Shown piece after piece: positions 48,099-62,118 of a stretch of DNA of 64,000 nucleotides. The position numbers were made by a program, and so were the translations under genes. The notes below the pieces were generated by a model. That model made no database searches. It saw nothing but the letters and a program-made list of their open reading frames with translations, and was not told where the DNA came from. The stretch is from Halalkalibacter krulwichiae (GTDB lineage: Bacteria; Bacillota; Bacilli; Bacillales; Bacillaceae_D), in assembly GCF_002109385.1 (NCBI RefSeq), contig NZ_CP020814.1:2689501-2753500 (forward strand), given 5' to 3'. Position 1 is the first letter of the stretch. Each line of letters begins with the position of its first letter.

Positions 48099-48751
48099 TT
48101 TTCAGCCAATGTTATCGTTGCTAAACCTTCTAACACAGGTGTATGTACTATTTTACTCGTTTTCAACTGTTCTAAAATAGCTGTTAGTTCTTCGTTATAA
48201 TACCGATGTCTTATAGTCGATACATTGGACCATTTGAGTAAAGCTTCTCGTTCAAATCCATTGATTTGATGATTATTGGCATATTGAAGAGCTGATTTGG
48301 GACTCATATTTGGAGATGGGTTTAACATCACGACCTTTCCACCTTTTTTCAAAACACGCAGCATTTCCATAATGCCTTTTTCCGGTTGTGGGAGAAGAAA
48401 CATTACGCAAGTTGATAGTGCAATATCTGTCCTTTCATTTTCTAAAGGAAGGTGATAAGCATCACCAACTTGAAATTGATAGTTGGCTTTCGACTTGTAT
48501 TGAGAAAATAGCGAGTGACACTTTTTGATCATCGCTTCCGATAAATCAATCCCATGAAGGAATTCAGCCTCGTTGATTCCCCTTTCAAGTAAGCGACCTG
48601 TACCACATCCGACATCTAGAATCGTTTTATTATTCCAGCACCCAGATAAGTCCTTTAATTGATTATGAACAGCAGATAACCACTTAGTTTGTGCCATTGC
48701 ATCAAAAAACTCAACAAGATTATCAAATTCTGTACCAGACATTTTCTTCAT
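48095..48751 (-). CDS. Class I SAM-dependent methyltransferase
   Basis: A 218-residue methyltransferase with motif I ILDVGCGTGRLLERG (about residue 46), an acidic motif near IDLSEAMIKKC, and the motif IV region DIALSTCVMFLLP. The fold resembles UbiE/YxjB-like small-molecule methyltransferases; the substrate is unknown. It lies 24 bases downstream of pyrE on the same strand, where B. subtilis has the cysH sulfate operon. It may be transcribed with the pyrimidine operon, but no metabolic link is visible. Confidence 0.85.
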   Translation of the reverse strand: MKKMSGTEFDNLVEFFDAMAQTKWLSAVHNQLKDLSGCWNNKTILDVGCGTGRLLERGINEAEFLHGIDLSEAMIKKCHSLFSQYKSKANYQFQVGDAYHLPLENERTDIALSTCVMFLLPQPEKGIMEMLRVLKKGGKVVMLNPSPNMSPKSALQYANNHQINGFEREALLKWSNVSTIRHRYYNEELTAILEQLKTSKIVHTPVLEGLATITLAEK

Positions 48752-48775
48752 CGAAAGCCCCTAGTTATGCTCGGT

Positions 48776-49404
48776 TTATACTTGTTCAATCATCCATGAT
48801 TGGGAAGAAGGATCTTTTCGCCATTCATTTAAGCGTTGAACTTGTTCTGCTGTTATTGTCCCTTTTTCCTTTGCAACATTCAATAATGTTGAATAGGAAG
48901 TCAGAATATGTGTAGGTAAATTGGCTTCTTTTAGGGCATCATTTGCTTTTTGAAACTCATATGTGAAAATCGCGATAACTGCTACTACATCTGCTCCACT
49001 TGCTTTAAGTGCTTCAGCAGCTTGAATGACACTTCCACCCGTAGAGATTAAATCTTCAACTAAAACAACCTTTTGTCCTTTTTCAATTTTACCCTCAATC
49101 TGATTTTGTTTACCGTGCCCCTTCGCACTTCCTCTAACATAAACCATGGGTAAATCAAGGGCATCTGCCAACAATGCAGCATGCGGAATCCCAGCAGTCG
49201 CCGTCCCAGCTATTACATCAACTTCAATACCTTCTAGTAATTTAACAAATCCTGTAATAATATCCTTTCTCACGTGAGGATAAGAAAGTGTTAGACGATT
49301 GTCACAATAAATCGGTGATTTAATGCCTGATGTCCAAGTAAAAGGGTTTGTCGGCTGTAAATGAACAGCTCCGATTTCTAATAGGTGATTTGCTATTTTC
49401 TCTC

Positions 49405-49408
<4 letters not shown>
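48776..49408 (-). CDS. pyrE: Orotate phosphoribosyltransferase
   Basis: PyrE (210 residues) joins orotate to PRPP to make OMP. The PRPP-binding motif is VVLVEDLISTGGSVIQAAEAL (about 115-135; core VLVEDLISTGGS), and the flexible loop RGSAKGHGKQNQIEG precedes it. The ATG at 49408 overlaps the pyrF stop as ATGA; an in-frame ATG 15 bases upstream is inside pyrF. It is the last gene of the pyr operon in function. Confidence 0.97.
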
Positions 49409-51804
<2,396 letters not shown>

Positions 51805-51821
51805 TGTCCCTCTTCACCTCT

Positions 51822-54800
51822 CTACATTTGCATTTGTGGCATACTTTCAGAAGAAAACGTAATAGATTCTAAAACTCGTAGCAATGCTTCAGCTGTATCA
51901 ATTGATGTTAAGCAGACAACGCCATTCTCAACTGCTTCACGTCGAATTCTAAATCCATCTCTAGCTGGTTGTTTTCCTCTAGTTAACGTATTGATGACAA
52001 ATTGCGCTTGCCCTTGTTGAATAACATCTAATAGGTGAGGCTTTTGCTCGCCAATTTTGTTTACAACGGTTACCGGAATGTTGGCATTCTTTATAAAAGT
52101 TGCCGTTCCTTCTGTAGCTAAAATATCGAATCCTAGCATATGGAATCTTTCTACTAAACTTAACGCTTCTTCTTTATCTTTGTCTGCAACAGTAAACAAC
52201 ACAGAACCATGTGTTGGAATACTCATTCCAGATGCAATTAGTCCTTTATACAAAGCCTTTTCAATGGTTATATCTCGTCCCATTACTTCACCTGTTGACT
52301 TCATTTCAGGTCCAAGCGTGATATCCACACGGCGTAGCTTAGCAAATGAGAATACCGGAACTTTCACAGATACTTCTTGTGCTTCTGGCTGATAGCCAGT
52401 TTCATAGCCTAATTGTGGCAATGTTTGTCCTAGCATGACTTTTGTTGCAATGTTAGCCATTGGTACGCCCGTAATTTTACTTAAAAACGGTACCGTCCGA
52501 CTTGAACGCGGATTCACTTCAAGTACATACACTTCGTCTTTGTGCCAAACAAATTGAATGTTTAACAATCCGACAATATTTAATCCCCTAGCGATCGCAA
52601 TCGTACGATCAATAACTTTTTGTTTTAAATCCTCAGGTACTGTTTGTGGAGGATATACCGCAATGGAATCTCCAGAGTGAACACCTGCACGTTCAATATG
52701 CTCCATGATTCCAGGGATAAAGACATTTTCCCCATCAGAAATTGCATCAACCTCGAGCTCTTTCCCAGTTAAATAACGATCCACAAGAACAGGATGTTTC
52801 GGATTTACACTTACTGCATTTTTCATGTAGTTAAGAAGTTCTTCTTCTTTATACACAATTTCCATCGCGCGCCCGCCAAGGACATAGGAAGGACGAACAA
52901 GAACAGGGTAGCCAATCTCGCTTGCAATGGATACAGCTCCTTCAACCGATGTTGCTGTTCTTCCTAACGGTTGCGGAATACCAAGCGATAATAGAGTTTG
53001 TTCAAATTTGTCTCGATCTTCTGCACGATCCATGTTTTCAAGTGACGTTCCGATAATTGGTACACCTCGTGATTCTAAGTCTGCAGCCAAATTAATCGCT
53101 GTTTGGCCCCCGAATTGAACGATCACACCTTCTGGTTGCTCTTGTTCAAATACATGCATAACATCCTCAACCGTTAATGGTTCAAAATATAGCTTATCAG
53201 AAGTACTGAAGTCAGTTGAGACCGTTTCAGGATTATTATTCATAATAATTGCTTCATAGCCTGCTTCTTTAATCGCCCAAACTGTATGAACCGTAGCATA
53301 GTCAAATTCAATTCCTTGTCCAATTCGAATTGGACCAGAGCCTAATACTAAGATGCTTTTCTTATCTGTTTTCACCGCTTCATTTTCGTCTTCATACGTT
53401 CCATAGAAATATGGAGTTTCAGATTCAAATTCAGCTGCACAAGTATCTACCATTTTATAAACTGGGCGGATATTGTGTTCTTTGCGCAGTTCCCAAATTA
53501 CCCGCTCTTCTTGATTCCAAAGTCTAGCAATCGCAATATCAGAGAACCCACGCTCTTTCGCTTTTTGTAAAAGTTCAAGATCATTTGGAGAAGCTGCTAA
53601 CTCCTTTTCAAGTAGCACGATACGTGCTAGTTTTTGCATAAAGAAGCGATCAATTTTCGTTAACTCACAAAGTGACTGAATTGTCTCTCCCCTTCTTAAC
53701 AACTCTGCTAATGTAAACAGTCTTTCATCATCAGTAATGTCTAAACGCTTAAGTAAATCCTTTGTATCTACTTTTTCGAACTTCGCATCATAAATATGGT
53801 CATAACCAGCTTCTAAGGAGCGGACTGCCTTTAATAGTGATTCTTCTAAATTACGACCTATAGCCATCACTTCACCCGTTGCTTTCATTTGCGTCCCTAA
53901 TGAACGGTTTGCCGCATCAAATTTATCAAACGGCCATCTTGGAATTTTTGATACAACATAATCTAAAGCTGGCTCAAAGCTAGCATACGTCTTTCCTGTA
54001 ATTGGATTCATTAATTCATCTAGACTATATCCGACAGCAATTTTCGCAGCCATTTTCGCAATTGGATAACCCGTTGCTTTAGACGCAAGGGCCGAGGAAC
54101 GACTTACACGCGGATTTACTTCAATAATATAGTATTGATCACTGTGTGGATCATGGGCGAACTGGACATTACATCCACCTTCAATCCCTAGTGCACGAAT
54201 GATTGTTAATGATGCATTACGGAGACGTTGATAATCACGATCTGTTAACGTTTGACTAGGTGCAACAACAATTGAATCACCAGTATGCACACCGACAGGA
54301 TCGATGTTTTCCATATTACATACAACGATTGCCTGATCTTTCGCATCCCTCATCACTTCATACTCTACTTCTTTAAATCCAGCAATGCTTTTTTCAATTA
54401 AACATTGAGTCACTGGACTATACTTTAGTCCGCTTGTTACGATTTCACGTAATTGCACTTCGTTGTGAACAATTCCACCACCTGTTCCACCAAGTGTATA
54501 TGCCGGGCGAACAATGATCGGGTAACCAACTACTTGTACAAATTGCTCAGCTTCTTCAAGTGTATGAACAATCTCACTTTCAGGAACCGGTTGATTTAAC
54601 TCTCTCATTAACGAGCGGAATAAATCACGATCCTCTGCACGCTTGATTGCATCAAGATCTGTTCCAAGTAATTCAATATTATATCTCGCTAGAATTCCTG
54701 ACTCCTCAAGTTCCATAGCCATGTTAAGTCCCGTTTGTCCTCCCAATGTTGCCACAATTCCATCAGGACGTTCTTTTCGAATAATACGGCTAACAAAGTC

Positions 54801-55013
54801 AAGAGTGATTGGTTCAATATAAACACGATCAGCCATTGTTGTATCCGTCATGATCGTTGCTGGGTTTGAGTTAATTAATATAACTTCATAACCTTCTTCT
54901 TTAAGTGCTTGACAAGCTTGTGTTCCAGCATAATCAAATTCTGCAGCTTGACCAATTACGATTGGTCCAGAGCCAATTACTAAAATTTTATTTATATCAT
55001 TACGTTTTCCCAT
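51822..55013 (-). CDS. pyrAB: Carbamoyl-phosphate synthase, large chain (pyrimidine-specific)
   Basis: PyrAB (1063 residues) makes carbamoyl phosphate from bicarbonate, ammonia and two ATP. Two homologous ATP-grasp halves start with [20 protein letters not shown] (about 11) and [20 protein letters not shown] (about 554), the mark of the internal duplication. [11 protein letters not shown] and [13 protein letters not shown] are the paired nucleotide loops. The last 140 residues form the MGS-like allosteric domain, where UMP/PRPP act in Bacillus. It follows pyrAA by 20 nt. Confidence 0.99.
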   Translation of the reverse strand: MGKRNDINKILVIGSGPIVIGQAAEFDYAGTQACQALKEEGYEVILINSNPATIMTDTTMADRVYIEPITLDFVSRIIRKERPDGIVATLGGQTGLNMAMELEESGILARYNIELLGTDLDAIKRAEDRDLFRSLMRELNQPVPESEIVHTLEEAEQFVQVVGYPIIVRPAYTLGGTGGGIVHNEVQLREIVTSGLKYSPVTQCLIEKSIAGFKEVEYEVMRDAKDQAIVVCNMENIDPVGVHTGDSIVVAPSQTLTDRDYQRLRNASLTIIRALGIEGGCNVQFAHDPHSDQYYIIEVNPRVSRSSALASKATGYPIAKMAAKIAVGYSLDELMNPITGKTYASFEPALDYVVSKIPRWPFDKFDAANRSLGTQMKATGEVMAIGRNLEESLLKAVRSLEAGYDHIYDAKFEKVDTKDLLKRLDITDDERLFTLAELLRRGETIQSLCELTKIDRFFMQKLARIVLLEKELAASPNDLELLQKAKERGFSDIAIARLWNQEERVIWELRKEHNIRPVYKMVDTCAAEFESETPYFYGTYEDENEAVKTDKKSILVLGSGPIRIGQGIEFDYATVHTVWAIKEAGYEAIIMNNNPETVSTDFSTSDKLYFEPLTVEDVMHVFEQEQPEGVIVQFGGQTAINLAADLESRGVPIIGTSLENMDRAEDRDKFEQTLLSLGIPQPLGRTATSVEGAVSIASEIGYPVLVRPSYVLGGRAMEIVYKEEELLNYMKNAVSVNPKHPVLVDRYLTGKELEVDAISDGENVFIPGIMEHIERAGVHSGDSIAVYPPQTVPEDLKQKVIDRTIAIARGLNIVGLLNIQFVWHKDEVYVLEVNPRSSRTVPFLSKITGVPMANIATKVMLGQTLPQLGYETGYQPEAQEVSVKVPVFSFAKLRRVDITLGPEMKSTGEVMGRDITIEKALYKGLIASGMSIPTHGSVLFTVADKDKEEALSLVERFHMLGFDILATEGTATFIKNANIPVTVVNKIGEQKPHLLDVIQQGQAQFVINTLTRGKQPARDGFRIRREAVENGVVCLTSIDTAEALLRVLESITFSSESMPQMQM

Positions 55014-55033
55014 GTTTGAATGTCTCCCCTCGT

Positions 55034-56122
55034 TTAGGCGTGTACAGTTGCTTTTTTTTCAGTTTCCATCATTGTGACGAATGAATCAAATAAGTCATTC
55101 GCATCATGTGGACCTGGTGATGCTTCAGGGTGATACTGTACACTAAATGCTGGATACTCTACATGCCTTACTCCTTCTACCGTGCCATCATTGACTGCAA
55201 CATGTGTCAATTCAAGGCTTGTCGTAGCTAATGATTCTAGGTCAACTGTATAGCCGTGGTTCTGAGCAGTAATCGCAATTTTTCCTGTTCCAAGTTCACG
55301 AACTGGATGATTAGAGCCTCGATGACCAAATTGTAATTTGCTTGTTGTTGCCCCACACGCTAATGAAAGCAATTGATGTCCTAAACAGATTCCGAAAATT
55401 GGTACTTTTCCGAGTAAGTTTTTAATCGTTTCAATTGCTCCTGGTACATCAACCGGGTCTCCCGGTCCATTACTTAACATAATTCCATCCGGATTTAAAC
55501 GAAGGATCTCGTCTGCATTCGTATTATATGGCACAACTACTACATCACATTGTCTAGTGATTAATTCTTGCAAGATGCCGTGCTTCATTCCAAAATCAAC
55601 AAGTACTACTCTATTTCCGCGACCAGGTGCATGATACGGATCTTTTGTAGATACACGATGCACTTGATCGTTAGCAAAAGTTGCTTGTTTCAATTCTTGA
55701 ACCACAGCTTCAGTATCAACCTCAAGTGAACAAATTCGCCCACGCAATGTTCCGTAGTTTCGGATAAGGCGAGTTAATTTACGCGTGTCAATTCCAGATA
55801 AACCAGGGATTCCTTTTGCTTGCAACAGAGTATCAAGAGATTCTTCCTCGCGCCAATGACTTGGCTCTGCTTCATATTCTTTTACGATGAGTCCATTGAT
55901 TGCTGGTGTAATTGACTCAAAATCATCACGATTGATTCCGTAATTCCCTATGAGAGGGTATGTCAATGTAACGATTTGATCACAATAGGACGGATCTGAT
56001 AAAATTTCCTGATAACCTGTCATTCCTGTATTGAAAACAACTTCCCCGCTCATCACCTTGTCTGCTCCAAATCCTTCTCCAACAAAAACCGTTCCATCTT
56101 CTAAAATTAGTTGACGCTTCAT
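55034..56122 (-). CDS. pyrAA: Carbamoyl-phosphate synthase, small chain
   Basis: PyrAA (362 residues) hydrolyses glutamine and channels ammonia to PyrAB. The N-terminal domain starts [19 protein letters not shown]. The glutamine amidotransferase domain has the nucleophile in [13 protein letters not shown] (about 246) and the His/Glu pair in [12 protein letters not shown] (about 330). The ATG at 56122 overlaps the pyrC stop as ATGA and follows AAAGGTGAC; 25 further codons upstream lie within pyrC. Confidence 0.98.
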   Translation of the reverse strand: MKRQLILEDGTVFVGEGFGADKVMSGEVVFNTGMTGYQEILSDPSYCDQIVTLTYPLIGNYGINRDDFESITPAINGLIVKEYEAEPSHWREEESLDTLLQAKGIPGLSGIDTRKLTRLIRNYGTLRGRICSLEVDTEAVVQELKQATFANDQVHRVSTKDPYHAPGRGNRVVLVDFGMKHGILQELITRQCDVVVVPYNTNADEILRLNPDGIMLSNGPGDPVDVPGAIETIKNLLGKVPIFGICLGHQLLSLACGATTSKLQFGHRGSNHPVRELGTGKIAITAQNHGYTVDLESLATTSLELTHVAVNDGTVEGVRHVEYPAFSVQYHPEASPGPHDANDLFDSFVTMMETEKKATVHA

Positions 56123-57399
56123 GCTGTCACCTTTCCTTTCTCCCATACAAGTTTTCCTTCTACAAAAGTATACTGTGGCCACCCTTGACACACCCAACCA
56201 TCAAACGGTGTATTCTTACCTTTTGAGTGGAACGCTTCTTTGTCAATAGCACGTTCTTCTTCTAAATCAATTACCGTAATATCAGCTAACGCCCCTTCTT
56301 CTATTACTCCCGAGGCTAACCCAAATGTTTTAGCTGGTTTTACAGTTAACCAATCTACTAACTGTTTCAATGTTGCTTTTTGTTTTTTTACTAAATGTGT
56401 GTATAACAATGGAAAAGCAGTCTCTAATCCAACAATACCAAGTGGAGCTCTTTCCATCCCTTGTGCTTTTTCTTCTTCCGAGTGAGGTGCATGATCGGTT
56501 GCAATGAAATCAATGGTTCCATCTAAGAGTCCTTCCCATAATGCCGCTTGATCTTCTTTTGCTCTTAGAGGTGGATTCATTTTAAAATTAGAATCTAGCC
56601 CTGGGATATCATCTTCACATAAGAGTAGATGATGTGGTGACACTTCTGCTGTAACACGAACTCCTGCTCTTTTCGCATCGCGAATTACACGTACCGATTC
56701 TTTCGTACTGACATGACAGACGTGATAGTGTGCCCCAGCTGCTTCGGCAAGCAAGACGTCTCGAGCTATATGCACGGACTCACAAACCGAAGGGATACCA
56801 GGTAAATTATGCTCTTTAGAGAACTTGCCTTCATGAACACATCCACCGTGAATAAGTGTATTTTCCTCACAATGAGCCACAACCGCCATATTAACTTCTG
56901 CTGCTTTTTTCATCGCTTGAAGCATCATATCAGCTGATTGAACACCGACTCCATCGTCCGTAAAAGCAAACGCACCCGCTTCTTTTAAAGCCTCAAAATC
57001 CGTTAATTCTTGCCCTAACTGTCTAGTTGTGATAGAGGCATAAGGAAGTACACGAACATGTCCAGTCGTCTTTATTCTATCTTGTAGCCATTCCATTTGT
57101 TCTTTTGAATCCGGCACCGGCCTTGTATTCGGCATTGATGCGATCGTTGTGAATCCTCCGGCAGCTGCAGCTTTCGTTCCTGTTTCAATTGTTTCCTTAT
57201 ACTCACCACCTGGTTCACGTAGATGAACATGGGCATCAATTAATCCAGCTGATACAAGCTTCCCTTGAACAGAGATCTTTTTTACCTCATGATGAGTTGG
57301 AACTTCAAAGCTAATTCTCCCATCCACAATGTAAACATCTCTTTCTATTAACGAACCGTCTTTATCTAAAATGTATCCACCTTCTAATTTAATCGTCAT
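56119..57399 (-). CDS. pyrC: Dihydroorotase
   Basis: PyrC (426 residues) cyclises carbamoyl aspartate. The zinc ligands HxH are in [13 protein letters not shown] (about 57-69), with further histidines in [16 protein letters not shown] and the aspartate in [14 protein letters not shown]. The start ATG at 57399 is 9 nt from AGGGGG; an ATG 6 bases upstream is too close. The gene lies 14 bases after pyrB. Confidence 0.98.
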   Translation of the reverse strand: MTIKLEGGYILDKDGSLIERDVYIVDGRISFEVPTHHEVKKISVQGKLVSAGLIDAHVHLREPGGEYKETIETGTKAAAAGGFTTIASMPNTRPVPDSKEQMEWLQDRIKTTGHVRVLPYASITTRQLGQELTDFEALKEAGAFAFTDDGVGVQSADMMLQAMKKAAEVNMAVVAHCEENTLIHGGCVHEGKFSKEHNLPGIPSVCESVHIARDVLLAEAAGAHYHVCHVSTKESVRVIRDAKRAGVRVTAEVSPHHLLLCEDDIPGLDSNFKMNPPLRAKEDQAALWEGLLDGTIDFIATDHAPHSEEEKAQGMERAPLGIVGLETAFPLLYTHLVKKQKATLKQLVDWLTVKPAKTFGLASGVIEEGALADITVIDLEEERAIDKEAFHSKGKNTPFDGWVCQGWPQYTFVEGKLVWEKGKVTA

Positions 57400-57412
57400 T
57401 CTCATTTCCCCC

Positions 57413-58324
57413 TTAGTTTGAAAGTGCTCTTTTCACAACTGCTCTTCGAACCGCAACACCATTTTTCATTTGTTTAAAGATTCTTGAACGTTCACAATCT
57501 ACTAACTCACTAGCAAGCTCTACTCCTCTGTTGACAGGAGCAGGATGAAGAATGATTGCTTCCTTCTTCATTCTTTTTTCGCGCTCAATTGTTAAACCAT
57601 ATTGCTGATGATAGATTTCTTTTGACCATTCCATAGAACCTTCATGTCGTTCATGCTGAATTCTAAGGAGCATTACAACATCGGATTCATTCAATGCGTC
57701 ATCCAACGGAATATGTTGATAAGCAGTATCGAAGCCTTTCATCCATTCTTTTGGACCAGCAATCTTCACTTTTGCTCCTAGTCTTGTTAATACTTCAGCA
57801 TTTGAGCGAGCAACACGGCTATGACGCAGATCACCGACTATGACAACATTTAAGCCGGAAAAGCTTGAAAATTCTTGTTGAATCGTTAGTAAATCCAGTA
57901 AAGATTGAGTTGGATGATGTCCACTTCCATCACCAGCATTGATGATAGGTATACTCAATCGCTCTCTAATTTCTTGAAAGTAATCATTTTCCGGATGTCT
58001 GATTACAAGAGCGTTAGCCCCTATTGCCTCAAATGTTTTAACTGTATCTAATAACGATTCTCCTTTTTGTACACTCGAGCTTTCTTCTGAAAAAGAAAGC
58101 ACGTGAAGACCTAACATTTTTTCTGCCACTTCAAAACTATACCGTGTTCTAGTACTTGGTTCGAAAAATAGATTTGCAATAAATAACTCTTTATTAGGAC
58201 GCCATTGTACTCCTTGTGCAAATTGTGCAGCCTCTTCTAAGATCGTGGAGATTTCGACTGTTGACATTGTTTCAAGTGTGAGTAATTCACCCTTTATTGC
58301 TTGCTTTTCTGTCATTGTCATCAT
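57413..58324 (-). CDS. pyrB: Aspartate carbamoyltransferase catalytic subunit
   Basis: PyrB (303 residues) commits carbamoyl phosphate and aspartate to pyrimidine synthesis. [15 protein letters not shown] (about 52) binds carbamoyl phosphate, and the [18 protein letters not shown] segment (about 258) is the loop of the aspartate side. No PyrI gene is seen, as usual in Bacillus. The ATG follows GGAGG by 9 nt. Expression is preceded by a PyrR attenuator. Confidence 0.98.
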   Translation of the reverse strand: MMTMTEKQAIKGELLTLETMSTVEISTILEEAAQFAQGVQWRPNKELFIANLFFEPSTRTRYSFEVAEKMLGLHVLSFSEESSSVQKGESLLDTVKTFEAIGANALVIRHPENDYFQEIRERLSIPIINAGDGSGHHPTQSLLDLLTIQQEFSSFSGLNVVIVGDLRHSRVARSNAEVLTRLGAKVKIAGPKEWMKGFDTAYQHIPLDDALNESDVVMLLRIQHERHEGSMEWSKEIYHQQYGLTIEREKRMKKEAIILHPAPVNRGVELASELVDCERSRIFKQMKNGVAVRRAVVKRALSN

Positions 58325-58387
58325 TCAAACCAGCCTCCTCTTTTATTATGTAAGATTGCTCAAGCACTCTTGATTGTTAAACCTATT

Positions 58388-58484
58388 AAAAAAACCTGAG
58401 AGTAAGAGACTCTCAGGGTATAAGAAGTGTAAGTTGCTGGGTTCTCAGCCTCTTTATTCTTATCCCTTAGAAGTCTCTCTGTAC
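58388..58484 (-). promoter_or_regulatory. PyrR-type attenuator in front of pyrB
   Basis: The terminator CCTGAGAGT/ACTCTCAGG (58395-58417) is followed by seven T on the minus strand. Upstream lie CAGAGAGAC (near 58475) and AGAGGCTGAGAA (near 58445), like the PyrR-binding loop and the competing strand of known pyr attenuators. UMP-bound PyrR would favour termination. Confidence 0.82.
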
Positions 58485-58499
58485 TTCATTTAAAGGGAA

Positions 58500-59798
58500 T
58501 TATTTATCTGCTTGAAACATTGTTTTTGTACCATAACTTACTTCTTTTTCTGGTAATACTTGATGGAGAACAATCCCAATAATCGTCGCTAGTGCCATAC
58601 CCGCAATTTGAACTGTATCTGTTACTTGAATGAAGGCACCACCAATACCAATTACTAAAATAACAGATGAAATAATTAAGTTTCGCTTAAGCCCAATATT
58701 TATTTCATTATCAATTAGCATTCGTAAACCAGATGAAGCAATGACCCCAAAAAGTAAGATTGAGACACCACCCATAACTGCTGTAGGAATTGTTGTAATG
58801 AGTGCGGCAAATTTCCCTACAAAAGCGAACAAGATTGCCATGACAGCAGCACCAGCTATTACAAAGACACTGAACACTCTAGTAATTGCCAAGACCCCAA
58901 TGTTTTCTCCGTAAGTGGTGTTTGGAGGCCCACCAATGAATGATGCGATTATTGTCGCAGCTCCGTCACCTAAGATTGAACGATGTAAGCCTGGTTTCTC
59001 AATAAAATTCTTTCCAACAACTTTACTCAGTACCATTTGGTCACCAATGTGCTCAGCAATCGTTACAATTGCAATAGGTACCATTATATAAGCTATCTCA
59101 ATCGAAAAGACCGGTGTATATGTGACAAATGGCACCATCAAGTCCGGTACTGCAAACCACTTTGCTTCATGTACTGCTGTAAAATCAACCAATCCGAAAA
59201 AGTACGCACTTAGATAACCACCGATAATTCCAAACATGATGGGAACTAGACTAAAGAATCCTTTAAAGAACATTGTTGCTAGTATCGTAATCGTTAATGT
59301 AATAAGGGCAACGATAAAATGAGTTGTGCTGTAAGATTCCGTCACAGGATCATTCATTGCCATATCAATGGCTACACCAGCTAACCCTAATCCAATTACG
59401 ATAATGACTGGTCCTACTACAATTGGAGGTAGAATTTTCATAATCCAATTAACTCCACTTGTCTTAATTAGCAGAGCAACAAATCCGTAGACAAGTCCTG
59501 CTAAAAAACTTCCAAGCATCGCTCCTTCTGGTCCGCTCATCGTTTGAGCTGCGATGATCGGTGCAATGAAAGCGAATGATGATCCTAGATATGCAGGAAC
59601 TTGCCCTCTTGTAATAAGTAAATATGCGATCGTTCCTAATCCGCTTGAAAGTAAGGCAACTGCCGGACTTAGACCTACTAAGTACGGCACAAGTATGGTT
59701 GCTCCAAACATTGCAAACAAATGTTGCAAGCTTAGAACAAGCCATTTGTCAAACCTTGGGATTTCATTTATTCCAACTTCTTTTCTCTGTGTTGTCAT
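58500..59798 (-). CDS. pyrP: Uracil permease
   Basis: PyrP (432 residues) is an NCS2 family uracil:proton symporter with about 14 hydrophobic segments. GSSFAFIAPIIAAQ (about 72), AEHIGDQMVLSKV (about 250) and GGPPNTTYGENIGVLAITRV (about 288) are the family motifs of the substrate site. It sits between two attenuators, so its level responds to UMP. Confidence 0.97.
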   Translation of the reverse strand: MTTQRKEVGINEIPRFDKWLVLSLQHLFAMFGATILVPYLVGLSPAVALLSSGLGTIAYLLITRGQVPAYLGSSFAFIAPIIAAQTMSGPEGAMLGSFLAGLVYGFVALLIKTSGVNWIMKILPPIVVGPVIIVIGLGLAGVAIDMAMNDPVTESYSTTHFIVALITLTITILATMFFKGFFSLVPIMFGIIGGYLSAYFFGLVDFTAVHEAKWFAVPDLMVPFVTYTPVFSIEIAYIMVPIAIVTIAEHIGDQMVLSKVVGKNFIEKPGLHRSILGDGAATIIASFIGGPPNTTYGENIGVLAITRVFSVFVIAGAAVMAILFAFVGKFAALITTIPTAVMGGVSILLFGVIASSGLRMLIDNEINIGLKRNLIISSVILVIGIGGAFIQVTDTVQIAGMALATIIGIVLHQVLPEKEVSYGTKTMFQADK

Positions 59799-59820
59799 TG
59801 TTGTTCCTCCTAATACTATG

Positions 59821-59905
59821 AAAAAGACCTCTCCGCTTAAGGCAAAGAGGTCTACACTTCTCCCGCAAAAACAGGATTCGTGAGCCTCTTTGTAGCCTCA
59901 CGGGA
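59821..59905 (-). promoter_or_regulatory. PyrR-type attenuator in front of pyrP
   Basis: Terminator AGACCTCT/AGAGGTCT (59825-59853) with TTTTT after it on the minus strand. Upstream, CCCGTGAGGCTACAAAGAGG (within 59885-59905) has the GTGAGGCT loop of PyrR-binding RNAs, with CGTGAG/CTCACG arms that form the anti-antiterminator. Confidence 0.88.
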
Positions 59906-59925
59906 CTACTTTAAAGAGGTATTTA

Positions 59926-60615
<690 letters not shown>

Positions 60616-60631
60616 TATTAAGTTCTCATTT

Positions 60632-60660
60632 ATTATGCATCAGTTACTTTGTTCTGTCAA
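60632..60660 (-). promoter_or_regulatory. Sigma-A type promoter of the pyr operon
   Basis: On the minus strand a perfect TTGACA (60660-60655), a 17-base spacer and CATAAT (60637-60632), directly after the rluD stop. Transcription would start near 60625 and give the pyrR leader. Confidence 0.85.
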
Positions 60661-60663
60661 TCA

Positions 60664-61578
60664 TTATTTTGTTCTTAGAACATGCAGCAAGTCGACCATG
60701 TCTTTGGGAAGGTCTGCTTCAAATGTCATTTCTTCTCCTGTTTTAGGGTGTGTAAACCCTAGTACCGCTGCATGAAGTGCTTGACCCTCTATATCAAAAG
60801 ACTTTCTCTTTGGGCCATATTTAGGATCTCCTACTAAAGGATAACCGATATATTTCATATGAACTCTAATTTGATGTGTACGTCCTGTTTCTAATTCACA
60901 TTGCACATAGGTGTAGTTGTCAAAACTCTCCAGTACAGTAAAATGAGTGACTGCATCACGACTATTTTCTTCTGTCACGGTCATGTTTTGTCGATCTTTT
61001 TTATCTCTGCCAATCGGAGCATCAATTGTGCCATGCTGATGAGGAATTACACCATGAACAACCGCCTTATAAATTCTACGTGTTGTTTTAGCTTTTAATT
61101 GTTCTACCAACGATTCATGTGCTTGGTCATTTTTTGCTACCATAATTAAGCCAGATGTATCCTTATCGATACGATGGACAATCCCTGGTCTAATGACTCC
61201 ATTAATCCCAGATAAGTCGTTACAGTGATACATTAAGGCATTTACAAGTGTACCACTGTAATGCCCTGGAGCAGGGTGAACAACCATTCCTCGTGGTTTA
61301 TTAACGACAGCCACATCACGATCCTCATAAACAATATCTATAGGGATATTTTCAGCTTCAATTTCTAATGCTTCCGGCTCCGGAATTTGAAGAGTGATTT
61401 GGTCACCTTCTTCAACTTTGTAATTACTTTTTACTCTTTTCCCATTGATCATAATTGCTTCATCTTTTACCCACTGTTGAATTTGTGTACGTGACCACTC
61501 ATCATTCAATACAGTAAGCAATTTATCAATTCGTATTTGCTTCTGTTCTTTTGTAACTTTCCATTCGAAACGCTCCAT
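60664..61578 (-). CDS. ylyB: RluD-like 23S rRNA pseudouridine synthase (YlyB)
   Basis: This 304-residue enzyme has an N-terminal S4 domain (RIDKLLTVLNDEWSRTQIQQW) and an RsuA/RluA catalytic domain with the aspartate in GIVHRIDKDTSGLIMVAKN (about 137). The exact uridines it modifies are not shown by the sequence. The start overlaps the lspA stop as TAATG. It is followed by the pyr promoter. Confidence 0.96.
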   Translation of the reverse strand: MERFEWKVTKEQKQIRIDKLLTVLNDEWSRTQIQQWVKDEAIMINGKRVKSNYKVEEGDQITLQIPEPEALEIEAENIPIDIVYEDRDVAVVNKPRGMVVHPAPGHYSGTLVNALMYHCNDLSGINGVIRPGIVHRIDKDTSGLIMVAKNDQAHESLVEQLKAKTTRRIYKAVVHGVIPHQHGTIDAPIGRDKKDRQNMTVTEENSRDAVTHFTVLESFDNYTYVQCELETGRTHQIRVHMKYIGYPLVGDPKYGPKRKSFDIEGQALHAAVLGFTHPKTGEEMTFEADLPKDMVDLLHVLRTK

Positions 61579-62045
61579 TACTTTTGCTCCTTCTTCTGTT
61601 GACGTTCATCTTGAATCATTTTAATAAACAACAGGCCAACCCCAATACAAAGCGCTGCATCTGCGACATTAAAAATCGGGAAGTTATACCCAAATATGTA
61701 TGTATCTACAAAATCTACAACCTCGCCACGGAATAGTCTGTCAATGAAATTACCTATAGCTCCACCGAGAATTAATCCTAAAGATATTCCAAATAAACGG
61801 CTGCTCTTAGCTTCTTTTTGCATGTAATAAACGATGCCAACGATCACTACAATTGTAACAATATAGAAAAACCACATCTGACCTTGTAAAATTCCAAAAG
61901 CTGCACCTTGGTTTCGGTGAGAAGTGAAATAAAGGAATCTTTCTATTAAGGTTATTCGTTCTCCAATGGCCATTTGAGTATCGACAATCCACTTTGTAAT
62001 CTGATCAAATACAATCACGATTAGCGCAAGTAAATAATATTTCAT
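61578..62045 (-). CDS. lspA: Lipoprotein signal peptidase
   Basis: LspA (155 residues) cleaves signal peptides of prolipoproteins in the membrane. Four hydrophobic segments are present; the catalytic aspartates lie in GGAIGNFIDRLFRGEVVDFVD (about residue 103; core NFIDR) and FNVADAALCIG (about 130). The ATG at 62045 follows GGGGGAT; 8 in-frame codons upstream are not supported. The gene precedes ylyB, as in many bacteria. Confidence 0.97.
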   Translation of the reverse strand: MKYYLLALIVIVFDQITKWIVDTQMAIGERITLIERFLYFTSHRNQGAAFGILQGQMWFFYIVTIVVIVGIVYYMQKEAKSSRLFGISLGLILGGAIGNFIDRLFRGEVVDFVDTYIFGYNFPIFNVADAALCIGVGLLFIKMIQDERQQKKEQK

Positions 62046-62093
62046 TAGTATCCCCCAATTCGTCCACAACTTTCCATACGAATAGCATTATAG

Positions 62094-62118
62094 CATAAAA
62101 AGAGGGGGATAGCCCCCT
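62094..62118 (-). terminator. Intrinsic terminator after ylyA
   Basis: GGGGG/CCCCC with a 4-base loop overlaps the ylyA stop and is followed on the minus strand by TCTTTTTATG. Confidence 0.85.
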
